A DNA stretch of 64,000 nucleotides from Candidatus Nitrososphaera evergladensis SR1 (GTDB lineage Archaea; Thermoproteota; Nitrososphaeria; Nitrososphaerales; Nitrososphaeraceae): positions 992,001 to 1,056,000 of the forward strand of contig NZ_CP007174.1 in the NCBI RefSeq assembly GCF_000730285.1, in the 5' to 3' direction. Positions 41,184 through 53,485 of this stretch are shown here, in pieces. How positions within the stretch are numbered: the first letter of the stretch is position 1; each line of letters starts with the position of its first letter. Below the pieces are notes generated by a model, which did not search any database, was not told where the DNA came from, and was given only the letters and a program-made list of their open reading frames with translations. The translations under genes were made by a program, and so were the position numbers.

Positions 41184-42685
41184 AATCTGAGAATCCTGTC
41201 ATAAACCAGATACTCGATGCTTACAAACCCATTTGGTCTATAAATCATGCCACTTCTCTAATGGGTTGGGACTTTGAGACTTACATGCCTAGGAAGGGCA
41301 CTGAAGAAAGAGGAGTGGCCGATTCTCAACTTCGCCTGTTGTATAAGGAGCTCCTGCTAGACAAAGATTTTGTTGACCTTGTTGAATTGGGGAAGAAACA
41401 GGAGGGCCTTAACGATGCGGAGAAGGGCATTGTACGAATGCTTGAGAGAAACATAACCAAGCAGATAAAGATACCAAAGGAGTTGACTGAAGCAGAATCT
41501 CTGGAAAGAATAAGAGGCAACATGGTCTGGAGGCAGGCGAGAGAAAAATCTGATTTCAAGATGTATGAGCCCTACCTCAAGAAGATGGCAGAAATAAAGA
41601 AGCAAATCGCTGAGAAGATAGGTTATGAAAAACATCCATATGATGCGCTTTTGGATACATTCGAAGAAGAGCTTACAGTAGCCGACTTGGATAAGGTATT
41701 CGGAGTGCTGACTCCACATATTCAGAAGATATTGAAAAAGCTCCTAGATTCAGGCAGCCCCTTTTGCAAGGAGATAAGCAAACTTGGAAAACCAAAGTAT
41801 GATATTCAAAAAGTTGATGAGCTCAATCGTGAAATTTTAACTCTCTTGCAATACGACATGGAGCGCTTTAGAATGGATGTATCCACACATCCCTTTACTC
41901 AGGCTATGGACCTCAATGACGTTAGAATAACTACCCGGTATGAAGGGACTGATTTCAAAAGGTCGATATCTAGTACTATTCACGAAGGTGGTCATGCCTT
42001 GTATGACCTGCAATGCGATCAATCATTGTCTGTCACTCCTGTCGAGGGCGCATCTTCGCTAGCGCTTCATGAATCTCAGTCAAGGTTTTGGGAGAATATT
42101 GTAGGCAGAAGCAAGCCTTTCGTTCAATTGATAGCTCCTTTGATTAGAAGGAAAGTAAGTTTCGCAGGCCAAGCCACCGACGACGAGTTGTACCTGTATT
42201 TCAATACTGTCAAGCCTGGTTACATACGAGTTGACGCCGACGAAGTTACCTACAATCTCCATATCGCAATAAGGTATGAGATAGAGAAGAAAATAATTGG
42301 AGATGAGCTAACCGTCTCTGAAATCCCTGAATTCTGGAACGATAGAATGGAGCAGCTGCTTGGAGTAAGGCCAACCGATGACTCGCAGGGTGCGCTCCAA
42401 GATACTCATTGGAGCAGCGGCCTCTTTGGCTATTTCCCTACCTACACTTTAGGAAACTTGGTTTCAGCGATCATTGCTTCAAAGATGCGCAAAGACCTAC
42501 AAGATTACGAGGAAAACATCAGGAACGGTGATTTCCGGCCTGTCAGGGAATGGCTAAGACTAAAGATACACCAACATGGATCTGTTTATGCACCCAAGAC
42601 GCTTCTTAAAAATACCTTCAATGAAGAAGGCTATAACCCAGATTACTTCGTGAAGTACATAGAGAACAAATACTTTGGGTCTTGA
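41180..42685 (+). CDS. M32 family metallocarboxypeptidase (Taq type)
   Basis: The 501-residue protein has the zinc motif STIHEGGHALYDLQ (HExxH) and, downstream, ALHESQSRFWENIVGRS with the third ligand, both diagnostic of M32 carboxypeptidases. These remove C-terminal residues from peptides, probably in the cytoplasm. Length is normal. Its ATG overlaps the stop of the preceding reading frame (ATGA). This gene and its upstream neighbour are more AT-rich than surrounding host genes, a hint of transfer. Confidence 0.93.
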   Translation: MKSENPVINQILDAYKPIWSINHATSLMGWDFETYMPRKGTEERGVADSQLRLLYKELLLDKDFVDLVELGKKQEGLNDAEKGIVRMLERNITKQIKIPKELTEAESLERIRGNMVWRQAREKSDFKMYEPYLKKMAEIKKQIAEKIGYEKHPYDALLDTFEEELTVADLDKVFGVLTPHIQKILKKLLDSGSPFCKEISKLGKPKYDIQKVDELNREILTLLQYDMERFRMDVSTHPFTQAMDLNDVRITTRYEGTDFKRSISSTIHEGGHALYDLQCDQSLSVTPVEGASSLALHESQSRFWENIVGRSKPFVQLIAPLIRRKVSFAGQATDDELYLYFNTVKPGYIRVDADEVTYNLHIAIRYEIEKKIIGDELTVSEIPEFWNDRMEQLLGVRPTDDSQGALQDTHWSSGLFGYFPTYTLGNLVSAIIASKMRKDLQDYEENIRNGDFRPVREWLRLKIHQHGSVYAPKTLLKNTFNEEGYNPDYFVKYIENKYFGS

Positions 42686-42818
42686 ACTCTAACCTATTTG
42701 CTAGTAAAAACGGGCGTAAATCCCGCCTTCCACGCTAGTTATTATCCTATTGACGTTCATGGCTGAACTAGCCGACATGATGTGGGGAGAGGGGAGGCCC
42801 GGGTGGCCGCCTCTGATG

Positions 42819-43313
42819 TTATCCTGCTGCTTCTTCTTGGACGATGTCAAAATCAAAAGTTATGGTCGCGGCTCCTGACGGTGCAGAGAATACCAGCTGT
42901 TCCATGCCTGCTCGTATGGGTATCATGACATCTTTTACGTCGCCATCATAGTTGCTCCAAGGATCCTCTTTGGGGTAGATGGCAACCTGAGTTGGACCGT
43001 CTGCCGACAGGGAACTTCCATTAGCGTCTGTAAGTTTGATCGAGACCATTCCGCCTTCAACTACCGCGGTGCCGACTACATAGACAGGCGTTGCGTCAGA
43101 GCCAGTGTCTAGAGAAACTATCTCCTCTTGGCCTGATTCTAGCGCAAGGCTGCCGTCTGCAAGGTGCACTCTGGTTTGGCCTTCAGCAACATTATTGTCG
43201 TCGTCTTCTGTAGACTCTTGAGCTAGGGCTTTGGACACGGGAACCGATGGCAGGCAGGCTATGGATGCGATTGCCAGAACGCCTATGGCGTACATGAGAA
43301 TCTTTGGACTCAT
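42819..43313 (-). CDS. Exported acidic protein
   Basis: The 164-residue protein has an N-terminal signal (YAIGVLAIASIACLPSVPVS, then KALAQ), an acidic stretch (STEDDDNNVAEG) and a beta-rich mature part. No cysteine lies in the mature region and no family is recognised. TTTCTTAAATATAATTC about 20-30 nt upstream of the start gives a good TATA context. It is probably released or held at the cell surface. Confidence 0.75.
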   Translation of the reverse strand: MSPKILMYAIGVLAIASIACLPSVPVSKALAQESTEDDDNNVAEGQTRVHLADGSLALESGQEEIVSLDTGSDATPVYVVGTAVVEGGMVSIKLTDANGSSLSADGPTQVAIYPKEDPWSNYDGDVKDVMIPIRAGMEQLVFSAPSGAATITFDFDIVQEEAAG

Positions 43314-43454
43314 CGAACAATTTTATAATTGAATTATATTTAAGAAAGGTGTAGTGCAATTTTATTAAAGTTTTTAGTACTAGACTACAAGTATTCTAGC
43401 TAGGCATTTTCTTTCCAGAAGCAGAAAAATGATCAAATTATAAAAACAGCAAAG

Positions 43455-44099
43455 TTACTTGCCGTTGCTCTTTGCGCGAAAGTCGAGCGCCATCTTGATT
43501 ATCTGCTTGTGCATCCTTGCGTCGCCTGCAAGCTCGGGGTGGAACGAAGTGCCGATGATGTTCTTTTGCTTTACGGCGACTATTTTGCCCGCGTGCCTTG
43601 CGATTATCTCTACGTCCTTGCCGACCTCGCTTACTGCCGGCGCCCTGATAAAGACGCCCCTGAACGCGCCCTTGCCAAGCATGTTCATCTTCAGGTCTGT
43701 CTCAAAAGAGTCGTTCTGCCTGCCAAACGCGTTGCGCTCTATCACAATGTCAAGGTTGCCAATCGTTTTCTGCTTTGTCTCACCAATGACGCGGTCGTAC
43801 ACTCTCTTGGAGAGCATTATCATGCCTGCACACGTGCCAAGCACCGGCATCCCTTCTGAAATGCGCTTCTTTAGAGAAGGAAGCGAGTGCTGGATTGCCG
43901 CAAGTGAGCTTTGCACCGTGCTTTCGCCGCCTGGCAGTATCAGCGCGTCAATTTTCTCAACATCCTCGGCGTACCTTACCAGCTGTATCTTGCCGTCTAT
44001 TTTTAGCTCGTCAAGCGCCTGCCTCGTAGCAGCGACATTTTCCTCAATGTCGCCCTGAAAGCCAAGGACGCCTATCGTGACATCTTTGTTGCTGCTCAA
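43455..44099 (-). CDS. pdxT: Pyridoxal 5'-phosphate synthase glutaminase subunit
   Basis: The 214-residue protein has LPGGESTVQ, the nucleophile elbow [11 protein letters not shown] with Cys, and [10 protein letters not shown] with His of the catalytic triad. It hydrolyses glutamine and passes ammonia to PdxS. Its ATG overlaps the stop of pdxS by 4 nt, so the two are co-translated in the usual S-then-T order. Confidence 0.96.
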   Translation of the reverse strand: MSSNKDVTIGVLGFQGDIEENVAATRQALDELKIDGKIQLVRYAEDVEKIDALILPGGESTVQSSLAAIQHSLPSLKKRISEGMPVLGTCAGMIMLSKRVYDRVIGETKQKTIGNLDIVIERNAFGRQNDSFETDLKMNMLGKGAFRGVFIRAPAVSEVGKDVEIIARHAGKIVAVKQKNIIGTSFHPELAGDARMHKQIIKMALDFRAKSNGK

Positions 44100-45076
44100 G
44101 CCGACTGTCCCCTTTCCTGCATGCGTAGTTCCAGGTTCTTGGTGTCAAGGCCAAGCAGCGATTTTTTCTCGTCGACCATCTTTTGCGCTTCCTTGACTAT
44201 CTTTGCGTCATCGTAGAATGTCGTCGCAAGCACGACTGCGCGTGCGCGCTGCGCCGGGTCGTCTGACTTGAATATGCCCGACCCTACAAACACGCCGTCG
44301 CAGCCAAGGTTCATCAGAAACGCCGCGTCCGCCGGAGTCGTTATGCCGCCTGCCGCAAAGTTCACGACAGGGAGCCTTCCAAGCCTTGCCGTCTCTTCCA
44401 CTATGGCAAACGAGACCTTCAGCTCGCGCGCCGCCTTCATCAACTCCTGCTTGTCGTCATCGAGATAGTGCGACCTTATCCTGCGGATCTCGTTGTTTAC
44501 CATGCGTATGTGCGTCACCGCCTCTGCCACGTTGCCGGTGCCCGGCTCGCCCTTTGTGCGTATCATGGCCGCACCCTCTTCAATCCTGCGCAGGGCCTCG
44601 CCGAGGTTCTTGCCTCCGTTTACAAACGGCGTCGTGAAATCCCATTTCCAGATGTGGCGCTCCTCGTCTGCAGGCGTCAACACCTCGCTTTCGTCTATCA
44701 TGTCAACGCCCGTCACTTCAAGCACCTTCGCCTCGTCGATGTGGCCTATCCTGCACTTGGCCATTATCGGGATCGTGACTGCGTCCATTATCTCCTCGAT
44801 TACCTTGATGCTTGCCGTCCTTGCGACGCCTCCTGCCTTTCTCACGTCGTACGGCAGCTTGTCAAGCACCATCACCGCAACCGCGCCGGCCTCTTCTGCT
44901 ATCTGCGCCTGCTCGACGCTTGTTACGTCCATGACCACGCCGTGCTTTTGCATGTGTGCAAAGCCGCGCTTTAGAAGGGTGGTGCCGCGAACCGCTCTGG
45001 CGCTCTCGCCGGCAACAGCATCTTGTACCTTGATGCCCTTTGCGCCCGGTTCACTTGCGACAAGCGAAATTGTCAT
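44096..45076 (-). CDS. pdxS: Pyridoxal 5'-phosphate synthase synthase subunit
   Basis: The 326-residue protein has [20 protein letters not shown], the [12 protein letters not shown] segment and the [20 protein letters not shown] phosphate-binding loop of the (beta/alpha)8 PdxS fold. It condenses ribose 5-phosphate, glyceraldehyde 3-phosphate and ammonia into PLP. The order and 4-nt overlap with pdxT confirm the call. Confidence 0.97.
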   Translation of the reverse strand: MTISLVASEPGAKGIKVQDAVAGESARAVRGTTLLKRGFAHMQKHGVVMDVTSVEQAQIAEEAGAVAVMVLDKLPYDVRKAGGVARTASIKVIEEIMDAVTIPIMAKCRIGHIDEAKVLEVTGVDMIDESEVLTPADEERHIWKWDFTTPFVNGGKNLGEALRRIEEGAAMIRTKGEPGTGNVAEAVTHIRMVNNEIRRIRSHYLDDDKQELMKAARELKVSFAIVEETARLGRLPVVNFAAGGITTPADAAFLMNLGCDGVFVGSGIFKSDDPAQRARAVVLATTFYDDAKIVKEAQKMVDEKKSLLGLDTKNLELRMQERGQSA

Positions 45077-45139
45077 ATTTTGTTACGACTGCAATTCGCT
45101 AAAATGCGTTATATAGATATTGTTTTAGCTAGCCAGTCT

Positions 45140-45643
45140 CTACGTCTTGCTTGCGATTATCCCGTCAAGCTGGTTGCCGACGTTTGTTATTAGCGGCGGG
45201 ATAGTGCCGTCGTACGCGTCCGGCTCGACCCAGCTTATCGTCTTTTGCTTGTCGGCGGTTTTTACTGCAAGCGTGTAACTTGCAAAATTGCTTGCGTTCT
45301 CCGACTGCGGATAGTCTGTCTTTGGTACGTCCATAAAGCCCGTTTCAAGCACCAGCCCCTTTATCTTGGCAAACTCTTCTCTGCTGAGCGAAAACCGCTG
45401 CGGAACTGGCATGTTCTTTTCGCGCGGGTCCGTCTTTGTGTACGTGCCAGAGCCGTCCTTGTCTATTGTCAGTGTCTCTAGCTGCGTGGCGACAAGCAAG
45501 CCTCCTGTTTTTGTCAGGTGCTGCCTGTTGTACTCGATTGTGACGTCTTGTGCTGCAGGCTGCTGGCTGACGCTTGGCAGGGCAATCAAAACTGCCATCA
45601 CTATCACAATGCCTGCAATTACAAAGACGAACTTGTTGACCAA
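45140..45643 (-). CDS. Membrane-anchored exported protein
   Basis: The 167-residue protein has one N-terminal span (FVFVIAGIVIVMAVLIALPS) and an outer beta-rich part (GLLVATQLETLTIDKDGSGT, then REEFAKIKGLVLETGFMDVP). No cysteine or metal motif is visible. It appears to be of a type common in thaumarchaea, but I recognise no named family. Confidence 0.72.
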   Translation of the reverse strand: MVNKFVFVIAGIVIVMAVLIALPSVSQQPAAQDVTIEYNRQHLTKTGGLLVATQLETLTIDKDGSGTYTKTDPREKNMPVPQRFSLSREEFAKIKGLVLETGFMDVPKTDYPQSENASNFASYTLAVKTADKQKTISWVEPDAYDGTIPPLITNVGNQLDGIIASKT

Positions 45644-45747
45644 CTGCTATTACTACTCTGCTGCTTTTCAATAGCAAGCAGGCTTTGTATTAAATTAAAC
45701 GATGCTAATGACATGGCTTTAAAAAGTGCCTTTTGTTAAACAAGCCG

Positions 45748-45834
45748 GTGGACTCGACTCGGTGGCTTTGGGTGCTCATTGGAGTGATGGCCGCGATTTT
45801 TGGCTATGTGCTGCTCCTCAAGAATAGCGCATAA
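45748..45834 (+). CDS. Possible tiny membrane protein (28 aa)
   Basis: A frame from GTG 45748 reads MDSTRWLWVLIGVMAAIFGY, then VLLLKNSA, a single span with few extra residues. An in-frame TTG at 45733 or so would add five. It lies between divergent genes. Expression is not proven; the clean span and basic end make it worth listing. Confidence 0.4.
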   Translation: MDSTRWLWVLIGVMAAIFGYVLLLKNSA

Positions 45835-45921
45835 AAGCGAGGTTGCCGAGACAAAAAAATCCGACGACGCAAAAGAGATATAGCCAAAATTGCCGGTTTT
45901 CTATTGGTAGCACATATACTT

Positions 45922-48210
45922 ATGTCGTCAGAAGAGGCTGCGAAGATAGAGACTACGCCCGAGCTTGTCGGCCGGGTGTACTCCAAGCTTGAAGCAAACA
46001 TTGCGAAATTCCGCAAAATGACCAACAACAGGCCGCTCACGCTTGCCGAGAAAATCCTGGTGGGCCACCTTGATGGCGATAATGTCTATGACCCCCAGAG
46101 GGGCAAGAGCTATGTTTTTCTGAACCCTGACAGGGTCGCGCTGCAGGACGTCACCGGCCAGATGACGATACTCCAGTTTGCGCAGGCCGGATTAAAGCGC
46201 GTAAAACTTCCAACTACCGTTCACTGCGATCACCTGATCCAGGCCAAGGTCGACAGCGCCACCGATACTAGGTTTGCAATCATCCAGAACAATGAAGTGT
46301 TCCAGTTCCTGGAATCAGCGTGCAGAAAATACGGCATCGGATTCTGGAAGCCGGGCGCCGGCATCATCCACCAGGTCGTGCTTGAGAACTATGCGTTTCC
46401 CGGCGGCCTCATGATCGGGACCGACTCGCATACGCCAAACGCCGGCGGCCTCGGCATGATAGCAATCGGAGTGGGAGGCCTTGACGCGGCAGAGGTCATG
46501 GCCGGGATGCCTTGGGAGCTGCTGTACCCAAAGCGCATTGGCGTGTACCTGACAGGCGAGCTGAACGGCTGGGCCGCGCCAAAGGACATCATACTATATG
46601 TCGCGTCGAAACTGACGGTGTCAGGCGGCACGAACGCGATAATCGAGTATTTTGGGCCCGGCGCAAGATCCATCAGCTGCACGGGCAAGGCAACGATAAC
46701 CAACATGGGTGCAGAAATAGGCGCCACCTGCTCGGTGTTTGCGTACGACGAACGCATGGAAGCGTACCTTCGCGCCACGAACAGAGGCGCCATAGCAGAC
46801 CTTGCAAACAAGCACAAGGCGCTGTTGACAGAGGATCCAGAAGTCGAAAAAGACCCGCAAAAATACTTTGACCAGGTAATCGAGATCGACTTGTCAAGGC
46901 TGGAACCTCACATTGTAGGACCGCACACGCCCGACCTTGCAAGGCCGATATCCCAGATGGCCGCAGACGTGAAAAAGAACAACTACCTTGACAGCATCTC
47001 TGTTGCGCTTATTGGAAGCTGTACAAACTCTTCGTACGAGGACATGTCCCGCGCCGCCGACATTGCCAAGCAGGCAAAGGCGCACGGCATGAAGACGCCA
47101 GTGTCGCTTCAGGTGACGCCTGGCTCGGAGATGATCCGCGCAACCATAGAGCGCGACGGCCAGATGAAAGTGTTGCAGGACATTGGCGCAAACGTGCTTG
47201 CAAACGCGTGCGGCCCGTGCATCGGCCAGTGGAGCAGGCCGGAACTGAAAAAGGGCGAGCCAAACACCATAGTCACGTCGTACAACCGCAACTTTCCCGG
47301 CAGAAACGACGGCCGGCGAGAGACAATGAACTTTATCGGCAGTCCAGAACTGGTAATTGCGCTTGCGCTTGGCGGCAGGCTGTCTTTCAACCCGCTGACT
47401 GATGAACTGACGGCGCCTGACGGCACCAAGTTCAGGCTGCAGCCGCCGGGGCAGGCTCCCGAAGTCCCAAAGGATGGCTTTCAAAACGCCAAGGATGTCT
47501 ACGTGCCGCCGGCGGCAGACCCTGACAGCGTACGGGTGGTCATCGACCCAAAGAGCGACCGCCTGCAGAAACTTGAACCGTTTGCGCCGTGGGACGGCAG
47601 GGACTTTGAAAAGCTGCCTGTGCTTGCCAAGACCAAGGGCAAGACCACCACCGACCACATATCGCCTGCAGGCGCATGGCTGACGTACCGCGGGCACCTT
47701 GACAGGATAAGCGACAACCTCCTGCTTGGCGCAGTCAACGCCTATAGCGGCCAGGTTGGAAACGGCAAGAACCAGCTTGACAGCCAAGTAGAGTCGTTCC
47801 CGCGTATTGCGCGCCAGTACAAGGCAAAAGGGATCAAGTGGATCATTGTCGGCGACAGCAACTATGGCGAAGGCTCCAGCAGGGAGCACGCGGCCATGAC
47901 GCCGCGCTACCTGAACTGTGCCGCTGTCATCGCAAGGTCGTTTGCAAGGATACACGAGACCAACCTGAAAAAGCAGGGCGTCCTTGCGCTCACGTTTGCA
48001 AATCCTGCCGACTATGACAAGATACTGGAAGACGACAGGCTGAGCATAGTCGGCCTGAAGGACATGCAGGCAGGCAAGCCAGTGAAATGCATAATCACAC
48101 ACGCCGCCGACGGCAGGATCGAGGAAATAGAGCTGAAACACTCGTACAATTCTGCCCAGATAGAATGGTTCAAGGCCGGCTCTGCCCTCAACCTGATGCG
48201 CTCAAAGTAA
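45922..48210 (+). CDS. acn: Aconitate hydratase (aconitase)
   Basis: From ATG 45922 the protein has 762 residues. It holds the Fe-S cysteines in [14 protein letters not shown] and [11 protein letters not shown], and the swivel-domain [13 protein letters not shown]. This pattern matches the mitochondrial-type aconitase family. It interconverts citrate and isocitrate. An in-frame TTG at 45904 would add six residues. It fits with the nearby oxoacid:ferredoxin oxidoreductase genes in central carbon metabolism. Confidence 0.96.
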   Translation: MSSEEAAKIETTPELVGRVYSKLEANIAKFRKMTNNRPLTLAEKILVGHLDGDNVYDPQRGKSYVFLNPDRVALQDVTGQMTILQFAQAGLKRVKLPTTVHCDHLIQAKVDSATDTRFAIIQNNEVFQFLESACRKYGIGFWKPGAGIIHQVVLENYAFPGGLMIGTDSHTPNAGGLGMIAIGVGGLDAAEVMAGMPWELLYPKRIGVYLTGELNGWAAPKDIILYVASKLTVSGGTNAIIEYFGPGARSISCTGKATITNMGAEIGATCSVFAYDERMEAYLRATNRGAIADLANKHKALLTEDPEVEKDPQKYFDQVIEIDLSRLEPHIVGPHTPDLARPISQMAADVKKNNYLDSISVALIGSCTNSSYEDMSRAADIAKQAKAHGMKTPVSLQVTPGSEMIRATIERDGQMKVLQDIGANVLANACGPCIGQWSRPELKKGEPNTIVTSYNRNFPGRNDGRRETMNFIGSPELVIALALGGRLSFNPLTDELTAPDGTKFRLQPPGQAPEVPKDGFQNAKDVYVPPAADPDSVRVVIDPKSDRLQKLEPFAPWDGRDFEKLPVLAKTKGKTTTDHISPAGAWLTYRGHLDRISDNLLLGAVNAYSGQVGNGKNQLDSQVESFPRIARQYKAKGIKWIIVGDSNYGEGSSREHAAMTPRYLNCAAVIARSFARIHETNLKKQGVLALTFANPADYDKILEDDRLSIVGLKDMQAGKPVKCIITHAADGRIEEIELKHSYNSAQIEWFKAGSALNLMRSK

Positions 48211-48220
48211 AAGCCGCTTT

Positions 48221-48664
48221 TTACGGCTTGGCAGGAGGAGGCGAAATGGGGAGCACAGAATCCGCCTCGATCATTCCTGCTACGTCATAATTGCGGTACT
48301 GTTCGGTGGCTCCATAGGAAAATACTCCTGAAATCTGGAATTGCGCGTTTGTAAATCCAAGTGCCGGCTCGCCTCTTGAAAGCTGTTCAATGTTGCTCAG
48401 CGCATAATGGCTGCCGTCAGAACCTTTGAATCCTGGCACACACAAGCCAGTGCCGTACCTGCCAAAAAGGTCCTGCTTGTGTGGAAGGCAAACCATCTGG
48501 CCTATGATGCTGACGGTCTTGCCGTCCTGCATGCGGTACGAGATATCTCCAAATGCAATCAAGGCTCCTGCCGCAGCAACTGCTACAGCTGCCAAAGCGA
48601 CAGCCGCGGCAGCCTGTACCGCATTGCCATCATGTGCATATGTTACAAGAAATAGAAAAAACAT
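48221..48664 (-). CDS. Membrane-anchored protein with a Cys pair
   Basis: The 147-residue protein has an Ala-rich N-terminal span (AVQAAAAVALAAVAVAAAGA, then LIAFG) and an outer part with two Cys (MVCLPHKQDLFGRYGTGLCV). These may form a disulphide. It ends in a Pro-rich tail. No family is recognised. It is convergent with the aconitase gene, 10 nt apart. Confidence 0.7.
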   Translation of the reverse strand: MFFLFLVTYAHDGNAVQAAAAVALAAVAVAAAGALIAFGDISYRMQDGKTVSIIGQMVCLPHKQDLFGRYGTGLCVPGFKGSDGSHYALSNIEQLSRGEPALGFTNAQFQISGVFSYGATEQYRNYDVAGMIEADSVLPISPPPAKP

Positions 48665-48726
48665 TATAATTTAGTTTTTAACCAAACGCGATAAAGTATA
48701 ATAACTTTGGATGCGGTGAGGCAGTA

Positions 48727-48861
48727 GTGACGGCGAGCGAGGAAGTTGTCAGGTGTGACAACTGTGGCAACCCCATCGACGCGTGCATGTGCGCGTGCCC
48801 GTACTGCGGCAAAAAGGACGCCTGCGACTGCTGCCTGCTTGATGCCGCGACAGGCGGTTAA
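48727..48861 (+). CDS. Cys-rich small zinc-binding protein (44 aa)
   Basis: A frame from GTG 48727 reads MTASEEVVRCDNCGNPIDAC, then MCACPYCGKKDACDCCLLDA and ATGG. Nine Cys, mostly as CxxC and CxC pairs, could hold two zinc ions. A GGTGAGG lies 5 nt before the GTG, which supports translation. It is upstream of the oxoacid oxidoreductase genes on the same strand. The role is unknown. Confidence 0.65.
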   Translation: MTASEEVVRCDNCGNPIDACMCACPYCGKKDACDCCLLDAATGG

Positions 48862-48912
48862 TAATAAAACCTGTAAACCATTAAAAGCAGGGCATGGGCA
48901 GATTTTCATGTA

Positions 48913-51832
<2,920 letters not shown>

Positions 51833-51884
51833 TCTCACAAGAAGAAGAACCTCTTTAATATTATTTTGAACCAGTGTACTACAT

Positions 51885-52163
51885 ATGCCAAGAGGCAAAC
51901 TGTCCGAGAGGACAAGAAAGCAGATAGACACTCTCCCGGAAAAAGCCCAGCGCACTTTTAGAAAAGCACACGAAAGCGCACTGAAGCAATACAAGAGTCC
52001 GGGCAAGAGGCGCCGCAAGAGCGACACTGCAGAAGCGGTGGCGCAAAAGGTCGCGTGGAGCGCGGTCAAGAAAAAGTACAGGAAAAGCGGCGACAAGTGG
52101 GTAAGCAAGAGCAGCAGCAACAACCGCCGCAGCAAAAAGACGAAATCAAAGAAAGAAGAATAG
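51885..52163 (+). CDS. ChaB-family protein
   Basis: The 92-residue protein has the ChaB domain pattern: IDTLPEKAQRTFRKAHESAL, then EAVAQKVAWSAVKKKY and KSGDKWV. A long Lys/Ser-rich tail follows. ChaB proteins are named from a cation-transport regulator, but the molecular role is poorly known. The very basic ends suggest nucleic-acid contact. It lies beside tRNA-Arg. Confidence 0.88.
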   Translation: MPRGKLSERTRKQIDTLPEKAQRTFRKAHESALKQYKSPGKRRRKSDTAEAVAQKVAWSAVKKKYRKSGDKWVSKSSSNNRRSKKTKSKKEE

Positions 52164-52164
52164 G

Positions 52165-52239
52165 CGGGCCCGGAGGGCTTCGATCCCACGACCTGCGGTT
52201 CCGAAGACCGCCGCGATATCCTGACTACGCTACGGGCCC
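52165..52239 (-). tRNA. tRNA-Arg(UCG)
   Basis: On the minus strand GGGCCCG pairs with CGGGCCC, discriminator G. The anticodon stem is GCGGT/ACCGC, loop CTTCGGA, anticodon TCG. There is no intron. The T-loop is ATCGAAG instead of the usual TTC-type start, and the T-stem GTGGG/CCCTC has one T-T mismatch, which is unusual. Confidence 0.88.
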
Positions 52240-52327
52240 CTCCTTACTCCCATAGCAGGTGCCGCTATATCAAGCCTGATCGAAATGGTAATGAGGCGGG
52301 CGGCTCCAACAGTATAACAGTATAGCG

Positions 52328-52480
52328 TTGTTCGGCCTGCGGCAGCTGTTTTGCGATCATGAAGAATCATTTGCGTACAGAAAGTATGACGACTTTGACT
52401 TTGTGGAATACTGCCGCTGCCGGCGCTGCGGCAAGGTGTTAAAGTCGTTTCAGGGCTTTGACGAGGACCTGAGAGGTTGA
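52328..52480 (+). CDS. Small zinc-binding protein (50 aa)
   Basis: A frame from TTG 52328 reads MFGLRQLFCDHEESFAYRKY, then DDFDFVEYCRCRRCGKVLKS. Cys-Asp-His near the start and CRCRRC later suggest one zinc site. AGTATAACAG about 20 nt upstream could act as TATA for a leaderless start. The next gene begins 7 nt after its stop, so the two may form a unit. No family is recognised. Confidence 0.6.
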   Translation: MFGLRQLFCDHEESFAYRKYDDFDFVEYCRCRRCGKVLKSFQGFDEDLRG

Positions 52481-52487
52481 GAAGCAT

Positions 52488-52697
52488 ATGAATCGCTACC
52501 TTGCAACCCTTCTGATTATCTGGTGGGCCGGCGCCGCAGTAGCAACCGTCGCCCTGTTCATCCCTATATACAACAACTATGTCGTGGCAGGCAGCATAGG
52601 GTGGGGCATTGTGGTGGTGTGCACGTTTTTGATATTCTTTGAAATGAAGAGGGTAAAGGCAGAGGACAAAAAGAAGGAAAACCTAAAGAGCGGCTGA
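52488..52697 (+). CDS. Small membrane protein, two predicted spans
   Basis: The 69-residue protein has spans LLIIWWAGAAVATVALFI and GSIGWGIVVVCTFLIFF and a long charged tail (EMKRVKAEDKKKENLKSG). No family is recognised. It lies directly after the small zinc protein. Confidence 0.72.
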   Translation: MNRYLATLLIIWWAGAAVATVALFIPIYNNYVVAGSIGWGIVVVCTFLIFFEMKRVKAEDKKKENLKSG

Positions 52698-52700
52698 GAG

Positions 52701-52949
52701 CTAGCCTTTTCCGCCCTGCTCTTCGATTACCACGAGAGTCACGGTCGACGTAATGCCAGTGATCTTGCGGATCTTGTTCGTGATCACGTGGTTCATCGAC
52801 TCTGTGTTGTCTGACTTGACCTTCACAAAGATGTCGTGAACGCCGTACGTGCCCCTGACTTCTTTGACATCCGGAAGCTTGGCGATCTCGTTTATGATCT
52901 TTTCCTCGGAGCCAAGCGTGCAGTTCACGAGTATATATCCAGTTGGCAT
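52701..52949 (-). CDS. Stand-alone RAM (Lrp/AsnC ligand-binding) domain protein
   Basis: The 82-residue protein reads MPTGYILVNCTLGSEEKIIN, then VRGTYGVHDIFVKVKSDN and STVTLVVIEEQ, a RAM domain without DNA-binding part. It differs from the copies at 10903 and 16640 by a His in YGVHDI. Confidence 0.9.
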   Translation of the reverse strand: MPTGYILVNCTLGSEEKIINEIAKLPDVKEVRGTYGVHDIFVKVKSDNTESMNHVITNKIRKITGITSTVTLVVIEEQGGKG

Positions 52950-53043
52950 ATACCTGAGAAAGAGCGGAATTTAGTATTTAGCCTTTCCTGCCCTCCGGCT
53001 TCACAATGCTTAAGAATTGATCTCTTGCTACAATAGCAAGTAT

Positions 53044-53208
53044 ATGCTTGGCCAGCTTTTCCTGAAAATCTGCGCCGGCTCGCCGATGTGTGGTCCAGTT
53101 GACTACCAGATGGTGTTATTGGTCTTGACGGCAGTGATAGGCTCGGCTTCAGTCGGCCTGATAGGCTTTCAGAGGTTTCGAAAGGCAAAGCCTGCTACTT
53201 TTTCGTGA
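53044..53208 (+). CDS. Small membrane protein
   Basis: From ATG 53044 the frame gives 54 residues (MLGQLFLKICAGSPMCGPVD, then YQMVLLVLTAVIGSASVGLI and a basic tail). It has one clear span and two Cys. It overlaps the end of the zinc-knuckle gene on the other strand by 14 nt. Evidence is limited to composition. Confidence 0.5.
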   Translation: MLGQLFLKICAGSPMCGPVDYQMVLLVLTAVIGSASVGLIGFQRFRKAKPATFS

Positions 53209-53362
53209 TGCTGCGCCTGTCCGGCTCGATATAGTGTTCAAGCAGTTTCTGGCTGTAGCACGAGCCGCAGATAAAGCCCGAGACATTCCAGCCTTCCATT
53301 GGCCTGTACTTGAATGTGAGGTCGGCGCCGCACACGGCGCACTTGCCAGCGCTCTTGGCCAT
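53195..53362 (-). CDS. Small zinc-knuckle protein
   Basis: From ATG 53362 the 55-residue protein reads MAKSAGKCAVCGADLTFKYR, then GWNVSGFICGSCYSQKLLEH. Two CxxC pairs form a likely zinc ribbon. A longer frame from 53473 adds a hydrophobic stretch that would overlap the cupredoxin gene region, so I prefer the short form. Confidence 0.72.
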   Translation of the reverse strand: MAKSAGKCAVCGADLTFKYRPMEGWNVSGFICGSCYSQKLLEHYIEPDRRSITKK

Positions 53363-53485
53363 GTTTTGTAGCAGCTGGCGTGTATATGATGGCGGAATAA
53401 AAGTCATTCCAAAAAGCGCGATTGCAATAAAGTGCAAGAGATTCCAAAGGAAATTAATATAGGTACTGCTCAAGTAGCGAACGAA

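Noticed and set aside
46389-48141. Long minus-strand frames inside the aconitase gene
   Set aside because: They are antisense shadows in a GC-rich gene with strong homology on the plus strand.
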